From Spirochaetota bacterium (GTDB lineage Bacteria > Spirochaetota > Spirochaetia > DSM-27196 > PWMO01): a DNA stretch of 6,020 nucleotides. The position numbers were made by a program, and so were the translations under genes. Where the stretch lies: NCBI GenBank assembly GCA_009908925.1, contig JAAAOH010000341.1:1-6020 (forward strand), written 5' to 3'. The notes under the pieces were generated by a model, which was not told where the DNA came from, did not search any database, and saw only the letters and a list, made by a program, of their open reading frames with translations. This document shows positions 1 through 5,693 of the stretch, in pieces. The stretch's first letter is position 1. Each line of letters starts with the position of its first letter.

Positions 1-311
1 AGCACGATCATCAGATAGGCCGAGATCATGACGGTCAGCGCGGCCACGCCGCCTATGGAAAGGTCGGGAACGTCGTCAGCAACCAGCGGGAAGGTCACCC
101 CGAGTGCCAGGATGCCGTACACGGTCACGCCGAGAAGCATCGAGAAAAGGTTGCCCGGCGTGAAGAACGCCGGCTCCGTCAGACTGAAGTACGCGAAAAG
201 GGCCGCCATGACAATAAGAAAGCCATAGCGAATCGCGAACCGCTTCCACGCTTCTGCCCGTGTGCGATCGCGTGCTCCCGCCTCGGTGTGGGTACTGGCT
301 GTTGTTTCCAT
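1..311 (-). CDS. Sugar ABC transporter permease, RbsC-like (N-terminal 103 residues, runs off window)
   Basis: Inner-membrane permease subunit, partner of the ATPase encoded just upstream in the same operon. The ATG at 311-309 opens a frame that stays open to the window edge. A polar, positively charged N-terminus of about 29 residues (METTASTHTE start) should be cytoplasmic. A hydrophobic segment follows at about 30-44, then the family-like stretch FFTPGNLFSML (49-59), a second hydrophobic segment at about 60-78 containing GILALGVTF, then DLSIGG (83-88) leading into a third segment. The order 'F-T-x-x-N-L' then 'LALG.T' then 'DLS.G' is that of the RbsC/BPD_transp_2 permeases of ribose-type importers. 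A GGAGGT Shine-Dalgarno lies 12 nt before the ATG, which is a long spacing, but no nearer in-frame start is seen. The gap to the ATPase stop is 50 bases with no terminator. The substrate is inferred from the neighbouring mtn genes only. The family call is fairly sure; full length and C-terminus cannot be judged. Confidence 0.85.
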   Translation of the reverse strand, partial: METTASTHTEAGARDRTRAEAWKRFAIRYGFLIVMAALFAYFSLTEPAFFTPGNLFSMLLGVTVYGILALGVTFPLVADDVPDLSIGGVAALTVMISAYLMIV

Positions 312-361
312 ATCTGTTCGCTTACCTCCGATTCAACGGCTCAAGTTAGTAGTTTCACGGT

Positions 362-1888
362 TCAGGTGGTCTCGACCGGCTCAGGATTGTCCTCGGAAAT
401 GAAATGCAGCAGCTTCTCGCGGTCCATGGTCTCGTAGAACTGCTCACCTACGATCGCACCGCCGTTCATGACCAGAATCCGGTCGGCAACTTCAATGACC
501 TCATCGAGGTCGGTAGCAATGACGACTGCGGTTCGGTCGCCGATATTGTCCCGCAGATACTGCCCGATATCGTGTCGCGACTTTATATCCACGCCCTGGA
601 AGGGTTCGTCGAGAAGCACGAGCCGGAAGTTCTTCAGAAGCCACCTCGCGACGACGACCTTCTGCTGATTGCCGCCCGACAGGGCATCCATTTCGGCCTC
701 TTCCGATTCGGTCTTTATCCCCATGGATTCTATCATGCGCCGCGACGCCTCGCGCTCTTCGCCCACCTTCATGATGCCCAGGGTCTGGAAGTCACGCAGG
801 AAGGGCGCCGTTATGTTCTGACGAACGGTGAAGTCGGCTATGACCGCGTTATTGCTGCGGTCCTCGGGTACCAGAAAGACGCCGTCCCGGATCGCGTCGT
901 ATACCCCGCCCGGCCGGTACGGCTCGCCGTCGACCAGAATCTCCCCCGTCACCGGCGGCCGCACTCCGAAGAGAACCTCGGCAAGCTCACTCTTGCCCGC
1001 TCCGATAAGACCGGTGAGACCGACGATCTCCCCCTCATAGAGCTTCAGGCTCAACGGAGGCTTTCCGGGATCCACCACGAGATCGCGGAGTTCCAACCGT
1101 ACTTTGCGCGTTGAGAGGGTGCTTTGTCGCTCCCGCACCTCGTGTTCGGGCATCTCGCCGACCATCGCGGTGACGATCTGCTTCACATCGAAAGGGTTCT
1201 CGAGCACCGCCGCGAGCTTTCCATCCCGAATGACTGCGACCCGGTCGGCAATGCGCTTCACCTCATGGAGACGGTGGGACACGTAAACGATAGACACACC
1301 CGTGGAGCGCAGCTTCTCGAGGGTCATGAACAGGCGCTCGGCCTCCTTCTCGGAAAGCGACGAGGTCGGCTCGTCGAGGATCAGAAGCTTCGGGTCGGTC
1401 GAGAGCGCGCGGGCAATGGCGATCATCTGACGATCGCTTTGCCCGATATCTTCTACGGGTAGGTCGAGATCCAGGTCGAGATCGAGCTGACTCTGAATCT
1501 CCTGGGCCCTCGCCTTCAGCTGCGCCTTATTGTAGAACGGGCCCCTGCCGCGGGCTATGAGCTCACCGAGGGTCAGGTTTTCGCCCACCGACATGCTCTG
1601 AACCACGCCCTGGTTGATGATCTGATGGACGGTCGCGATGCCGCGCCCATACGCGTCTTCCGGGCTCGCGAATCTGACAGTCCCGTCGTCGATTATGATG
1701 CTACCTTCATAATCGGTGTGGTATCCACAGATTATCTTGATCAACGTAGACTTTCCGGCGCCGTTCGCGCCCACGAGTCCGAGGATCTCCCCGCTGTAGA
1801 AGCTCAGGGAAACGCCGTCGAGCGCGCGTGTGGCCGCGAACGACTTTCCGATATCCGTTGTCCGCACAACCGTCTGGCGATCAGCCAT
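362..1888 (-). CDS. Sugar ABC transporter ATP-binding protein, RbsA-like with two fused nucleotide-binding domains
   Basis: Cytoplasmic ATPase that powers the importer; 508 residues, normal for the RbsA/MglA/XylG family. Numbered from the ATG at 1888, domain 1 has Walker A GANGAGKST (40-48), a Q-loop region VHQ (87-89), Walker B LLILDEP (168-174) and an H-loop His in YVSHRL (about 205). Domain 2 has a Walker A-like GAGKSE (296-301), the signature LSGGNQQK (403-410) and Walker B LLDEPFQGVD (425-434). The usual H-loop His of domain 2 is replaced (IATDLDE), as in most of this family. The domain 1 signature region reads IGQSDRQ where LSxxQQQ is expected, which is unusual. I chose ATG 1888 because GGGGAG (1898-1903) sits 9 nt upstream. 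A GTG at 1909 overlapping the mtnK stop would add 7 residues but has no Shine-Dalgarno. It lies 17 bases after mtnK, so it is probably cotranscribed. The methylthioribose substrate is an inference from context. Confidence 0.93.
   Translation of the reverse strand: MADRQTVVRTTDIGKSFAATRALDGVSLSFYSGEILGLVGANGAGKSTLIKIICGYHTDYEGSIIIDDGTVRFASPEDAYGRGIATVHQIINQGVVQSMSVGENLTLGELIARGRGPFYNKAQLKARAQEIQSQLDLDLDLDLPVEDIGQSDRQMIAIARALSTDPKLLILDEPTSSLSEKEAERLFMTLEKLRSTGVSIVYVSHRLHEVKRIADRVAVIRDGKLAAVLENPFDVKQIVTAMVGEMPEHEVRERQSTLSTRKVRLELRDLVVDPGKPPLSLKLYEGEIVGLTGLIGAGKSELAEVLFGVRPPVTGEILVDGEPYRPGGVYDAIRDGVFLVPEDRSNNAVIADFTVRQNITAPFLRDFQTLGIMKVGEEREASRRMIESMGIKTESEEAEMDALSGGNQQKVVVARWLLKNFRLVLLDEPFQGVDIKSRHDIGQYLRDNIGDRTAVVIATDLDEVIEVADRILVMNGGAIVGEQFYETMDREKLLHFISEDNPEPVETT
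1462..1485 (-). repeat. Short tandem repeat (two 12-base units) coding an Asp-Leu run in the ATPase
   Basis: On the plus strand GGTCGAGATCCA is followed directly by GGTCGAGATCGA (11 of 12 identical). Read on the minus strand, it encodes most of the alternating stretch LDLDLDLDLP just before the domain 1 signature region. Measured against the usual family pattern (L-G-L-D-x-D-P-D-x-P-V-x-D), the length is unchanged, so this looks like sequence convergence on a simple pattern rather than an inserted repeat. Confidence 0.6.
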
Positions 1889-1897
1889 ATTCCCTAG

Positions 1898-1903
1898 CTC
1901 CCC
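1898..1903 (-). promoter_or_regulatory. Shine-Dalgarno that decides the ATPase start
   Basis: GGGGAG on the minus strand, 9 nt before ATG 1888 and just downstream of the mtnK stop codon (1906-1908). It lies inside the coding frame of the alternative GTG start at 1909, which has no such site. This favours the shorter protein and suggests reinitiation or coupling after mtnK translation. Confidence 0.6.
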
Positions 1904-1905
1904 GC

Positions 1906-3189
1906 TCACGTAGCCGACGACGCGGGCACCGCCTGGTCGGCCGGCGAAATGCCCGTCGCAAGATCGGCCACGGCTTCGATGGTCGTGTACTTCGTGTGGT
2001 TGATGATGAGCTCTCTGCCCATCCGAAGGCCCATCCGCTCGACCTCGGCCCGTGCGTCCAGATCCTCGATGTCGGCGATGTCCGAGACTTTCGCCAGCCC
2101 GAGGATGCGTCGGATCATAACCGACCCGGCAATACCCATGGCGTCGTCGAAGATGCGCGCGATGTTGCGCCTGCGATACTCCGCGTGAGCCTTCTCGCCG
2201 CCGGGGTAATCCCAGAAAAGGTCCTTCTCGGCCTCGAAGTGTTCCTTCCAGTAGCTCTCGAACTTGACCTCGAACTTGTTCCAGGTCTCCCGGATCTGAT
2301 CGAGGATCCAGGTGCGGTACTCCGAGGGGTCGTTTCCGAGCAGGGTCTGACGATGGGCATGCGCGAAGTAGGCAAGAAACATGTTGCCGATGAACAGGGC
2401 CACGTCAAATCCGGCCGGACCGAAAAACGCGAACTCGGGGTCTATAACATAGGTCTTCTCCGCGTCGGCCATGATACTGCCGGTGTGGAGGTCACCATGG
2501 AGGAGGGCCTCGGCATTGTTCATGAACTTGTACTTGAGTTCGGCCTGGTGGATCTTCAATTCGTCATCCTCATGGATGAAGTTGATGTCTTTCTCGGTCA
2601 GCCGCTCATTGTACGCGTTGGTGTCGCTCTTGCAGAACGGATGGGTGAAAATGAAGTCCTCGGTGATCTTGCAGAGGTCGATGTTAATGAACTTCTTCAC
2701 CATCTCCTTCTTCGTGCGATGGTCGAGGTACCAGTCCGAAGTGTAGAACAGGTTTTTCGCGAGGAACGTCGAGACGTGTTCGGCGAGGTTCGGGAAGTAT
2801 TTCCCCTCGTTCATCTGCCCCCGAAGCACCGGATAGTCCTTGAGGTTCTGCATGAGCACGAGCGACATGTCGTGACTTGAGTGGAAAATCTCCGGCACGT
2901 GCTCCGGGGTGAGATCGGACTCGTTCTCGAGCGCCATGATCTCGAAGGTCATCCGCTCTTTCGGCAGCGGCCAATCCTTGCCCACGATCCGCAGGAAGGG
3001 AACCGCCTGCTTGAGAACCGCCGTCTGAGTCGGGTCCGACTTGTTGGTGATGAAGTAGACGAAGTTGAGGTTGCCGTCTCCGATCTCCCGGATGTCGAGG
3101 TTGTCGAGATCGCCGAGCACCTCTTTCGCCGCCGGCACGCTCTTGAGATAGTCGACCACGCTGTCTTCAGTTAGCTGCTTGTATTCCAT
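1906..3189 (-). CDS. mtnK: S-methyl-5-thioribose kinase
   Basis: Phosphorylates S-methyl-5-thioribose with ATP to S-methyl-5-thioribose 1-phosphate, the substrate of MtnA encoded just upstream; cytoplasmic. The 427 residues show the aminoglycoside-phosphotransferase-like kinase fold. There is a nucleotide loop IGDGNLNFVY (36-45), a Lys in AVLKQA (Lys60) placed for ATP binding, the catalytic loop HGDLHTGS (231-238, catalytic base Asp233), and the metal-binding DPE of VIDPEFAFFGP (Asp250, Glu252). An arginine run at 339-341 matches the paired arginines described for substrate binding in Bacillus subtilis MtnK, as I recall that structure. It is slightly longer than the Bacillus enzyme (about 397), mainly at the C-terminus, which ends in an Ala/Ser/Pro tail. 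The ATG at 3189 gives the expected N-terminus, but its Shine-Dalgarno is weak (GGTG, 8 nt upstream). The gap to mtnA is 47 bases and to the ATPase 17 bases, consistent with one operon. A 5-deoxyribose kinase role cannot be excluded by sequence. Confidence 0.95.
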   Translation of the reverse strand: MEYKQLTEDSVVDYLKSVPAAKEVLGDLDNLDIREIGDGNLNFVYFITNKSDPTQTAVLKQAVPFLRIVGKDWPLPKERMTFEIMALENESDLTPEHVPEIFHSSHDMSLVLMQNLKDYPVLRGQMNEGKYFPNLAEHVSTFLAKNLFYTSDWYLDHRTKKEMVKKFINIDLCKITEDFIFTHPFCKSDTNAYNERLTEKDINFIHEDDELKIHQAELKYKFMNNAEALLHGDLHTGSIMADAEKTYVIDPEFAFFGPAGFDVALFIGNMFLAYFAHAHRQTLLGNDPSEYRTWILDQIRETWNKFEVKFESYWKEHFEAEKDLFWDYPGGEKAHAEYRRRNIARIFDDAMGIAGSVMIRRILGLAKVSDIADIEDLDARAEVERMGLRMGRELIINHTKYTTIEAVADLATGISPADQAVPASSAT

Positions 3190-3236
3190 GACTTGCCACC
3201 ACTCTCTTCAGTTTACTCTTCGGATATACTCATCTG

Positions 3237-4304
3237 CTACGCTTTTGCGTAGAATATGTCCTTCAGGTTCTCGCTGTATGGAGCCTGCACCATGCCCCGG
3301 TCGGTAATGATGCCGGTAACAAGCTCGTTCGGCGTCACGTCGAAAGCCGGGTTCCGGACCTTGATACCTTCGGGGGCGGTGCGCCGCAGACCGAAGTGCG
3401 TGACTTCGTCATCGCCGCGCTCTTCTATGGTGATATCTGCTCCGGTCTGCGTATCGAGATCGATAGTGGAGAACGGCGAGGCTACGTAGAAGGGAATGCC
3501 GAAGTGCTTCGCCAGAATCGCCACGCCCATGGTGCCGATCTTGTTTGCCACGTCGCCGTTGGCCGCGACGCGATCGGTCCCCACGATTACCATATCGATG
3601 AGCCCCTGAGACATGATGTGGGCCGCCATGTTGTCGGTGATGACCGTCACGTCGACACCAGCTTCCTGCAACTCCCAGCTCGTCAGGCGCGAGCCCTGAA
3701 GCAGAGGACGACTCTCGTCGGAGTACACGCGAAACGCTACTCCCCGCTCATGTGCGAGGTACATGGGTGCGGTGGCCGTGCCGTACTCGGAGGTCGCGAG
3801 TCGGCCGGCGTTACAGTGCGTCAGCACACCGAAGCCGGGCTTGATCAGATCCACCCCGTTTTCGCCGATGCGCTTACACAGCTGTTCATCTTCGTGATGT
3901 ATCTCTATAGCCTCTTCATGGACCACCTGCAGAAGCTCCGTCCCCGTGCCGGCCGCGCTCTGCTTTGCCTTCGCGACCACCCTCTTGAGGGCCCAGCTCA
4001 GATTGACCGCCGTGGGGCGTGCGCTGTCGAGGTAATCCGCGCGCTCCTGAAGCTTTTCGAGGAACTTCTCGCGGTCGAGACCGGTGTCGCCGCGCATGCC
4101 GACCACGAGGCCGTATGCGCCGGCAACGCCGATGGCAGGGGCTCCCCGTACCTTCAGCTGCTTGATGGAGTCCCAGACCTGCTCGATAGTCTCCTGCTTC
4201 TCCACGACGACATCCACGGGCAGCTGCGTCTGGTCGAGGAGGAGCAATTCCTCGTCAATCCATTCAATACTTTTCACGCGTGACGTATCACCCACCTGTG
4301 GCAT
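3237..4304 (-). CDS. mtnA: S-methyl-5-thioribose-1-phosphate isomerase
   Basis: Converts S-methyl-5-thioribose 1-phosphate to 5-methylthioribulose 1-phosphate, the second step of MTR salvage; cytoplasmic. The 355 residues are full length for the family, which is related to eIF2B alpha/beta/delta subunits and ribose-1,5-bisphosphate isomerase. Landmarks are VRGAPAIGVAGAYG (52-65, substrate phosphate region), ARPTAVNLSWAL (95-106), THCNAGRLAT (162-171) with catalytic Cys164, TDNMAAHIM (223-231), and GTDRVAANGDVANKIGT (242-258) with catalytic Asp244. These two residues correspond to Cys160 and Asp240 of the Bacillus enzyme. FYVASPFSTID (272-282) and a C-terminal NPAFDVTP (318-325) complete the pattern. 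The start is ATG 4304, with AGGAG 8 nt upstream. It follows the binding-protein gene after a 114-base gap carrying two stem-loops and precedes mtnK by 47 bases. Pairing with mtnK favours the methylthioribose isomerase over ribose-1,5-bisphosphate isomerase; a 5-deoxyribose-1-phosphate isomerase remains a minor alternative. Confidence 0.96.
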   Translation of the reverse strand: MPQVGDTSRVKSIEWIDEELLLLDQTQLPVDVVVEKQETIEQVWDSIKQLKVRGAPAIGVAGAYGLVVGMRGDTGLDREKFLEKLQERADYLDSARPTAVNLSWALKRVVAKAKQSAAGTGTELLQVVHEEAIEIHHEDEQLCKRIGENGVDLIKPGFGVLTHCNAGRLATSEYGTATAPMYLAHERGVAFRVYSDESRPLLQGSRLTSWELQEAGVDVTVITDNMAAHIMSQGLIDMVIVGTDRVAANGDVANKIGTMGVAILAKHFGIPFYVASPFSTIDLDTQTGADITIEERGDDEVTHFGLRRTAPEGIKVRNPAFDVTPNELVTGIITDRGMVQAPYSENLKDIFYAKA

Positions 4305-4346
4305 GGTGCTGTCTCCTGTCTGATAGATTTATGCCGGAGAATTGAA

Positions 4347-4385
4347 GCCGGCGGGCCCGAGCGAATTGCTCGAGCCCGTCCCGGC
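4347..4385 (-). promoter_or_regulatory. Strong intercistronic stem-loop between the binding-protein gene and mtnA
   Basis: The transcript can pair CGGGCUCGAGC (4378-4368) with GCUCGGGCCCG (4362-4352) around the 5-nt loop AAUUC. This makes 11 base pairs with one G-U. A further five pairs, GCCGG (4385-4381) with CCGGC (4351-4347), stack below across a two-base bulge (GA). Pairing is better on the minus strand, where the single irregular pair is G-U, than on the plus strand, where it is C-A; this fits selection on the minus-strand RNA. No U-run follows (the next bases are UUCAAUUCUC), so it is not a classic intrinsic terminator. Partial termination, message stabilisation or blocking of 3' exonucleases are possible roles, often used to raise binding-protein levels over the rest of an ABC operon. 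Confidence 0.65.
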
Positions 4386-4402
4386 GAACGGTCAGGTTGT
4401 GC

Positions 4403-4418
4403 GAAGTCGATTGACTTC
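4403..4418 (-). promoter_or_regulatory. Small stem-loop abutting the binding-protein stop codon
   Basis: GAAGTC (4418-4413), loop of four, GACTTC (4408-4403): a perfect six-base-pair inverted repeat starting at the first base after the TAA stop (4421-4419). With the larger hairpin 17 bases further on, it forms a tandem pair in the only long gap inside the operon. Its function is inferred from position; six base pairs could arise by chance. Confidence 0.4.
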
Positions 4419-5513
4419 TTAGAACATCTCTCCGGCGCCCATCGGAATCCACGGTGCGGTGGAAACGTCGGCCTGGTTGAACTCCGGGAATGCCTCGCGA
4501 AGCTCGTCCATGTTGGTGATGTTGTTCTCCCGCAGCATCTCCTGCGTGAAGATGTGCGTAGGAACGAGAACGTCGTTCGGAACCTCTTCGCCTGCCATCA
4601 GGAGCGCAACGGTGCGCACACTTGCCGCGCCGACCGCTGCAGGGTTGACCGCGGAGGTCATCACCCAGGGGCTTCCCTCTTTCGTCATGAGCTCGATGTC
4701 CTGCGTAGAGATGTCGACGGAGTAGATGTTCACCTCGTCGGTCATATCGAGCTCCTCGAGGGCCATCTGGATACCTTTTGCGAACTCGTCGTAGGGCGCG
4801 AGGTAGACGTCGATGCTGTCATTCGCGCGCAGAACGGCCTTGGCCTGGTCCGCATTCTTGACGGCAATCGGCGACTCGAGGGTACCGGTCTGCTCCACTA
4901 TCTCCATGCCCGACGTTTCGCTGACCATTTCCTGGATGCTGCTGTCGCGCTTGTCCAGGGGAAGCACGCCCGGCGTGTAGACATAGGCGATGTTCGCCTC
5001 GCCGTCATAGTCTTCCCTGATCTGAGTGATCGCATTCAAACCGTGCTGAGGGTCGTTCTGTGCGATCTGCGGAATCTCGGGATTGTCGAGATCGACGTCG
5101 AACGCAACGACCGGGATGCCGGCATCGAGCGCTCGCTGGGCAACCGTCTGCAGCGATTCAGGCACGCCGTGCTGAATGACGATACCGTCGACACCCTGGT
5201 TGATAGCCTGCTCGACAAAGTTCGCCTGCGCCTGCGCATCGGTCTGCCGGCCGAGGGTGATAAAGTCCATGTCCATGAGCTGCGTCTGCGCCTCGGCGCC
5301 GGCGCGGTACATCTGCATGAACTCGCCCTCGAGCAGATAACCAACGTGTGCGATGGTCAGTCTCTCGGTTCCGTCGAAGGGCGCCGGAGCCCCCTCGAGC
5401 ATAGTGACGTCGTCGCCTTCACCGCCGCCTTCTCCCTGGCCACCGGCAAATGCTCCCGACACGATCAGCGCGAACATAAGCAACATCAGCGTGATGTTTC
5501 GAAAACTACTCAT
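4419..5513 (-). CDS. Periplasmic sugar-binding protein of the ABC importer (RbsB-like, Peripla_BP_4 type)
   Basis: Substrate-capturing component of the importer encoded by this operon, exported to the periplasm. The 364 residues begin with a signal peptide: MSSFRN, a hydrophobic core ITLMLLMFALIVSG, and a likely signal peptidase I site after AFA (residue 23). There is no cysteine for lipid attachment. A Gly/Glu/Asp linker (24-35) leads into a type-1 periplasmic-binding fold. Its landmarks are LTIAHVGYLLEGEFMQMY (52-69), the strand/helix unit QAINQGVDGIVIQHG (102-116), AGIPVVAFDVD (131-141), NIAYVYTPG (174-182), VYLAPYDEFAKGIQMAL (237-253), IYSVDIS (263-269) and VNPAAVGAASVRTVALL (289-305). 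The spacing matches ribose/galactose-type binding proteins. ATG 5513 is preferred over an in-frame ATG at 5543 because AAGGAGGT lies 4 nt before it and the signal peptide begins properly there. It is the first gene after the promoter and is followed by two stem-loops. The ligand is probably methylthioribose, by context only. Confidence 0.92.
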   Translation of the reverse strand: MSSFRNITLMLLMFALIVSGAFAGGQGEGGGEGDDVTMLEGAPAPFDGTERLTIAHVGYLLEGEFMQMYRAGAEAQTQLMDMDFITLGRQTDAQAQANFVEQAINQGVDGIVIQHGVPESLQTVAQRALDAGIPVVAFDVDLDNPEIPQIAQNDPQHGLNAITQIREDYDGEANIAYVYTPGVLPLDKRDSSIQEMVSETSGMEIVEQTGTLESPIAVKNADQAKAVLRANDSIDVYLAPYDEFAKGIQMALEELDMTDEVNIYSVDISTQDIELMTKEGSPWVMTSAVNPAAVGAASVRTVALLMAGEEVPNDVLVPTHIFTQEMLRENNITNMDELREAFPEFNQADVSTAPWIPMGAGEMF

Positions 5514-5517
5514 GCCC

Positions 5518-5525
5518 ACCTCCTT
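5518..5525 (-). promoter_or_regulatory. Consensus Shine-Dalgarno deciding the binding-protein start
   Basis: AAGGAGGT on the minus strand, followed by GGGC and then ATG 5513. It is a full match to the anti-Shine-Dalgarno and the strongest such site in the window, which fits high expression of the binding protein. It sits inside the frame of the upstream ATG at 5543, arguing that the ten extra residues are not translated. Confidence 0.85.
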
Positions 5526-5533
5526 GATTGCTT

Positions 5534-5549
5534 GCGGTCTCATGACCGC
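5534..5549 (-). promoter_or_regulatory. Leader hairpin upstream of the binding-protein Shine-Dalgarno
   Basis: GCGGTC (5549-5544), loop ATGA, GACCGC (5539-5534): a perfect six-base-pair, GC-rich stem in the 5' leader. It ends 8 bases before AAGGAGGT. It contains the alternative ATG at 5543 in its loop. It may insulate or modulate ribosome access; no known riboswitch pattern was recognised around it. Confidence 0.4.
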
Positions 5550-5627
5550 CGTTAATGTAATCCCGCACTCCGAAGATACCGCGCATCCTGCAGAACGCCG
5601 TACCCTCCTATGTGTTGGATTTGACGC

Positions 5628-5657
5628 ATTGTACCATCAGAATTCTACAGCTGTCAA
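5628..5657 (-). promoter_or_regulatory. Sigma-70-type promoter for the binding protein-mtnA-mtnK-transporter operon
   Basis: On the minus strand TTGACA (5657-5652, perfect -35) is followed by an 18-base spacer and TACAAT (5633-5628, one change from the -10 consensus). Transcription should start near 5621, giving a leader of about 108 nt before ATG 5513. The spacer contains the 8-base palindrome AGAATTCT (5639-5646). The region is AT-rich compared with the flanking genes, as expected. This is the only convincing promoter seen in the window, so the downstream genes probably depend on it. Confidence 0.75.
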
Positions 5658-5658
5658 A

Positions 5659-5678
5659 GATAAAGTCGCTGTTTTATC
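5659..5678. promoter_or_regulatory. Inverted repeat next to the -35 box, possible operator
   Basis: GATAAA (5659-5664) and TTTATC (5673-5678) form a perfect six-base inverted repeat with an 8-base centre. It lies immediately upstream of the -35 hexamer, where an activator or repressor could sit. The arms are short and AT-rich, so chance is a real alternative. No regulator gene is present in the window. Confidence 0.3.
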
Positions 5679-5693
5679 GTAATTTATGTTGAT

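Noticed and set aside
404..1114. Plus-strand open frame (236 codons) opposite the ATPase
   Set aside because: Antisense shadow; the minus-strand frame carries all the ABC ATPase motifs.
1889..1909. GTG start for the ATPase overlapping the mtnK stop (GTGA)
   Set aside because: Overlapping starts are common in operons, but there is no Shine-Dalgarno before this GTG, whereas GGGGAG is well placed for ATG 1888, which also gives the usual N-terminus.
1828..2880. Long plus-strand open frame (350 codons) opposite mtnK
   Set aside because: It is the antisense shadow of a well-recognised mtnK in GC-rich DNA. Its translation has no recognisable domain, and it would cross the mtnK/ATPase junction.
3396..4283. 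Plus-strand open frame (295 codons) opposite mtnA
   Set aside because: Antisense shadow of mtnA, whose catalytic residues are all in place on the minus strand.
4347..4385. Intrinsic terminator ending transcription after the binding-protein gene
   Set aside because: The stem is strong but no U-run follows, and no separate promoter was found for mtnA, so full termination would leave mtnA-mtnK and the transporter unexpressed.
5514..5543. In-frame ATG at 5543 as the binding-protein start
   Set aside because: It would add ten residues ahead of a proper signal peptide, lies in a hairpin loop, and its frame runs through the consensus Shine-Dalgarno for ATG 5513.
4554..5555. Long plus-strand open frame (333 codons) opposite the binding-protein gene
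   Set aside because: The composition is rich in Arg, His, Val and Leu, typical of antisense frames. It has no family motif and runs across the binding-protein signal peptide and leader.
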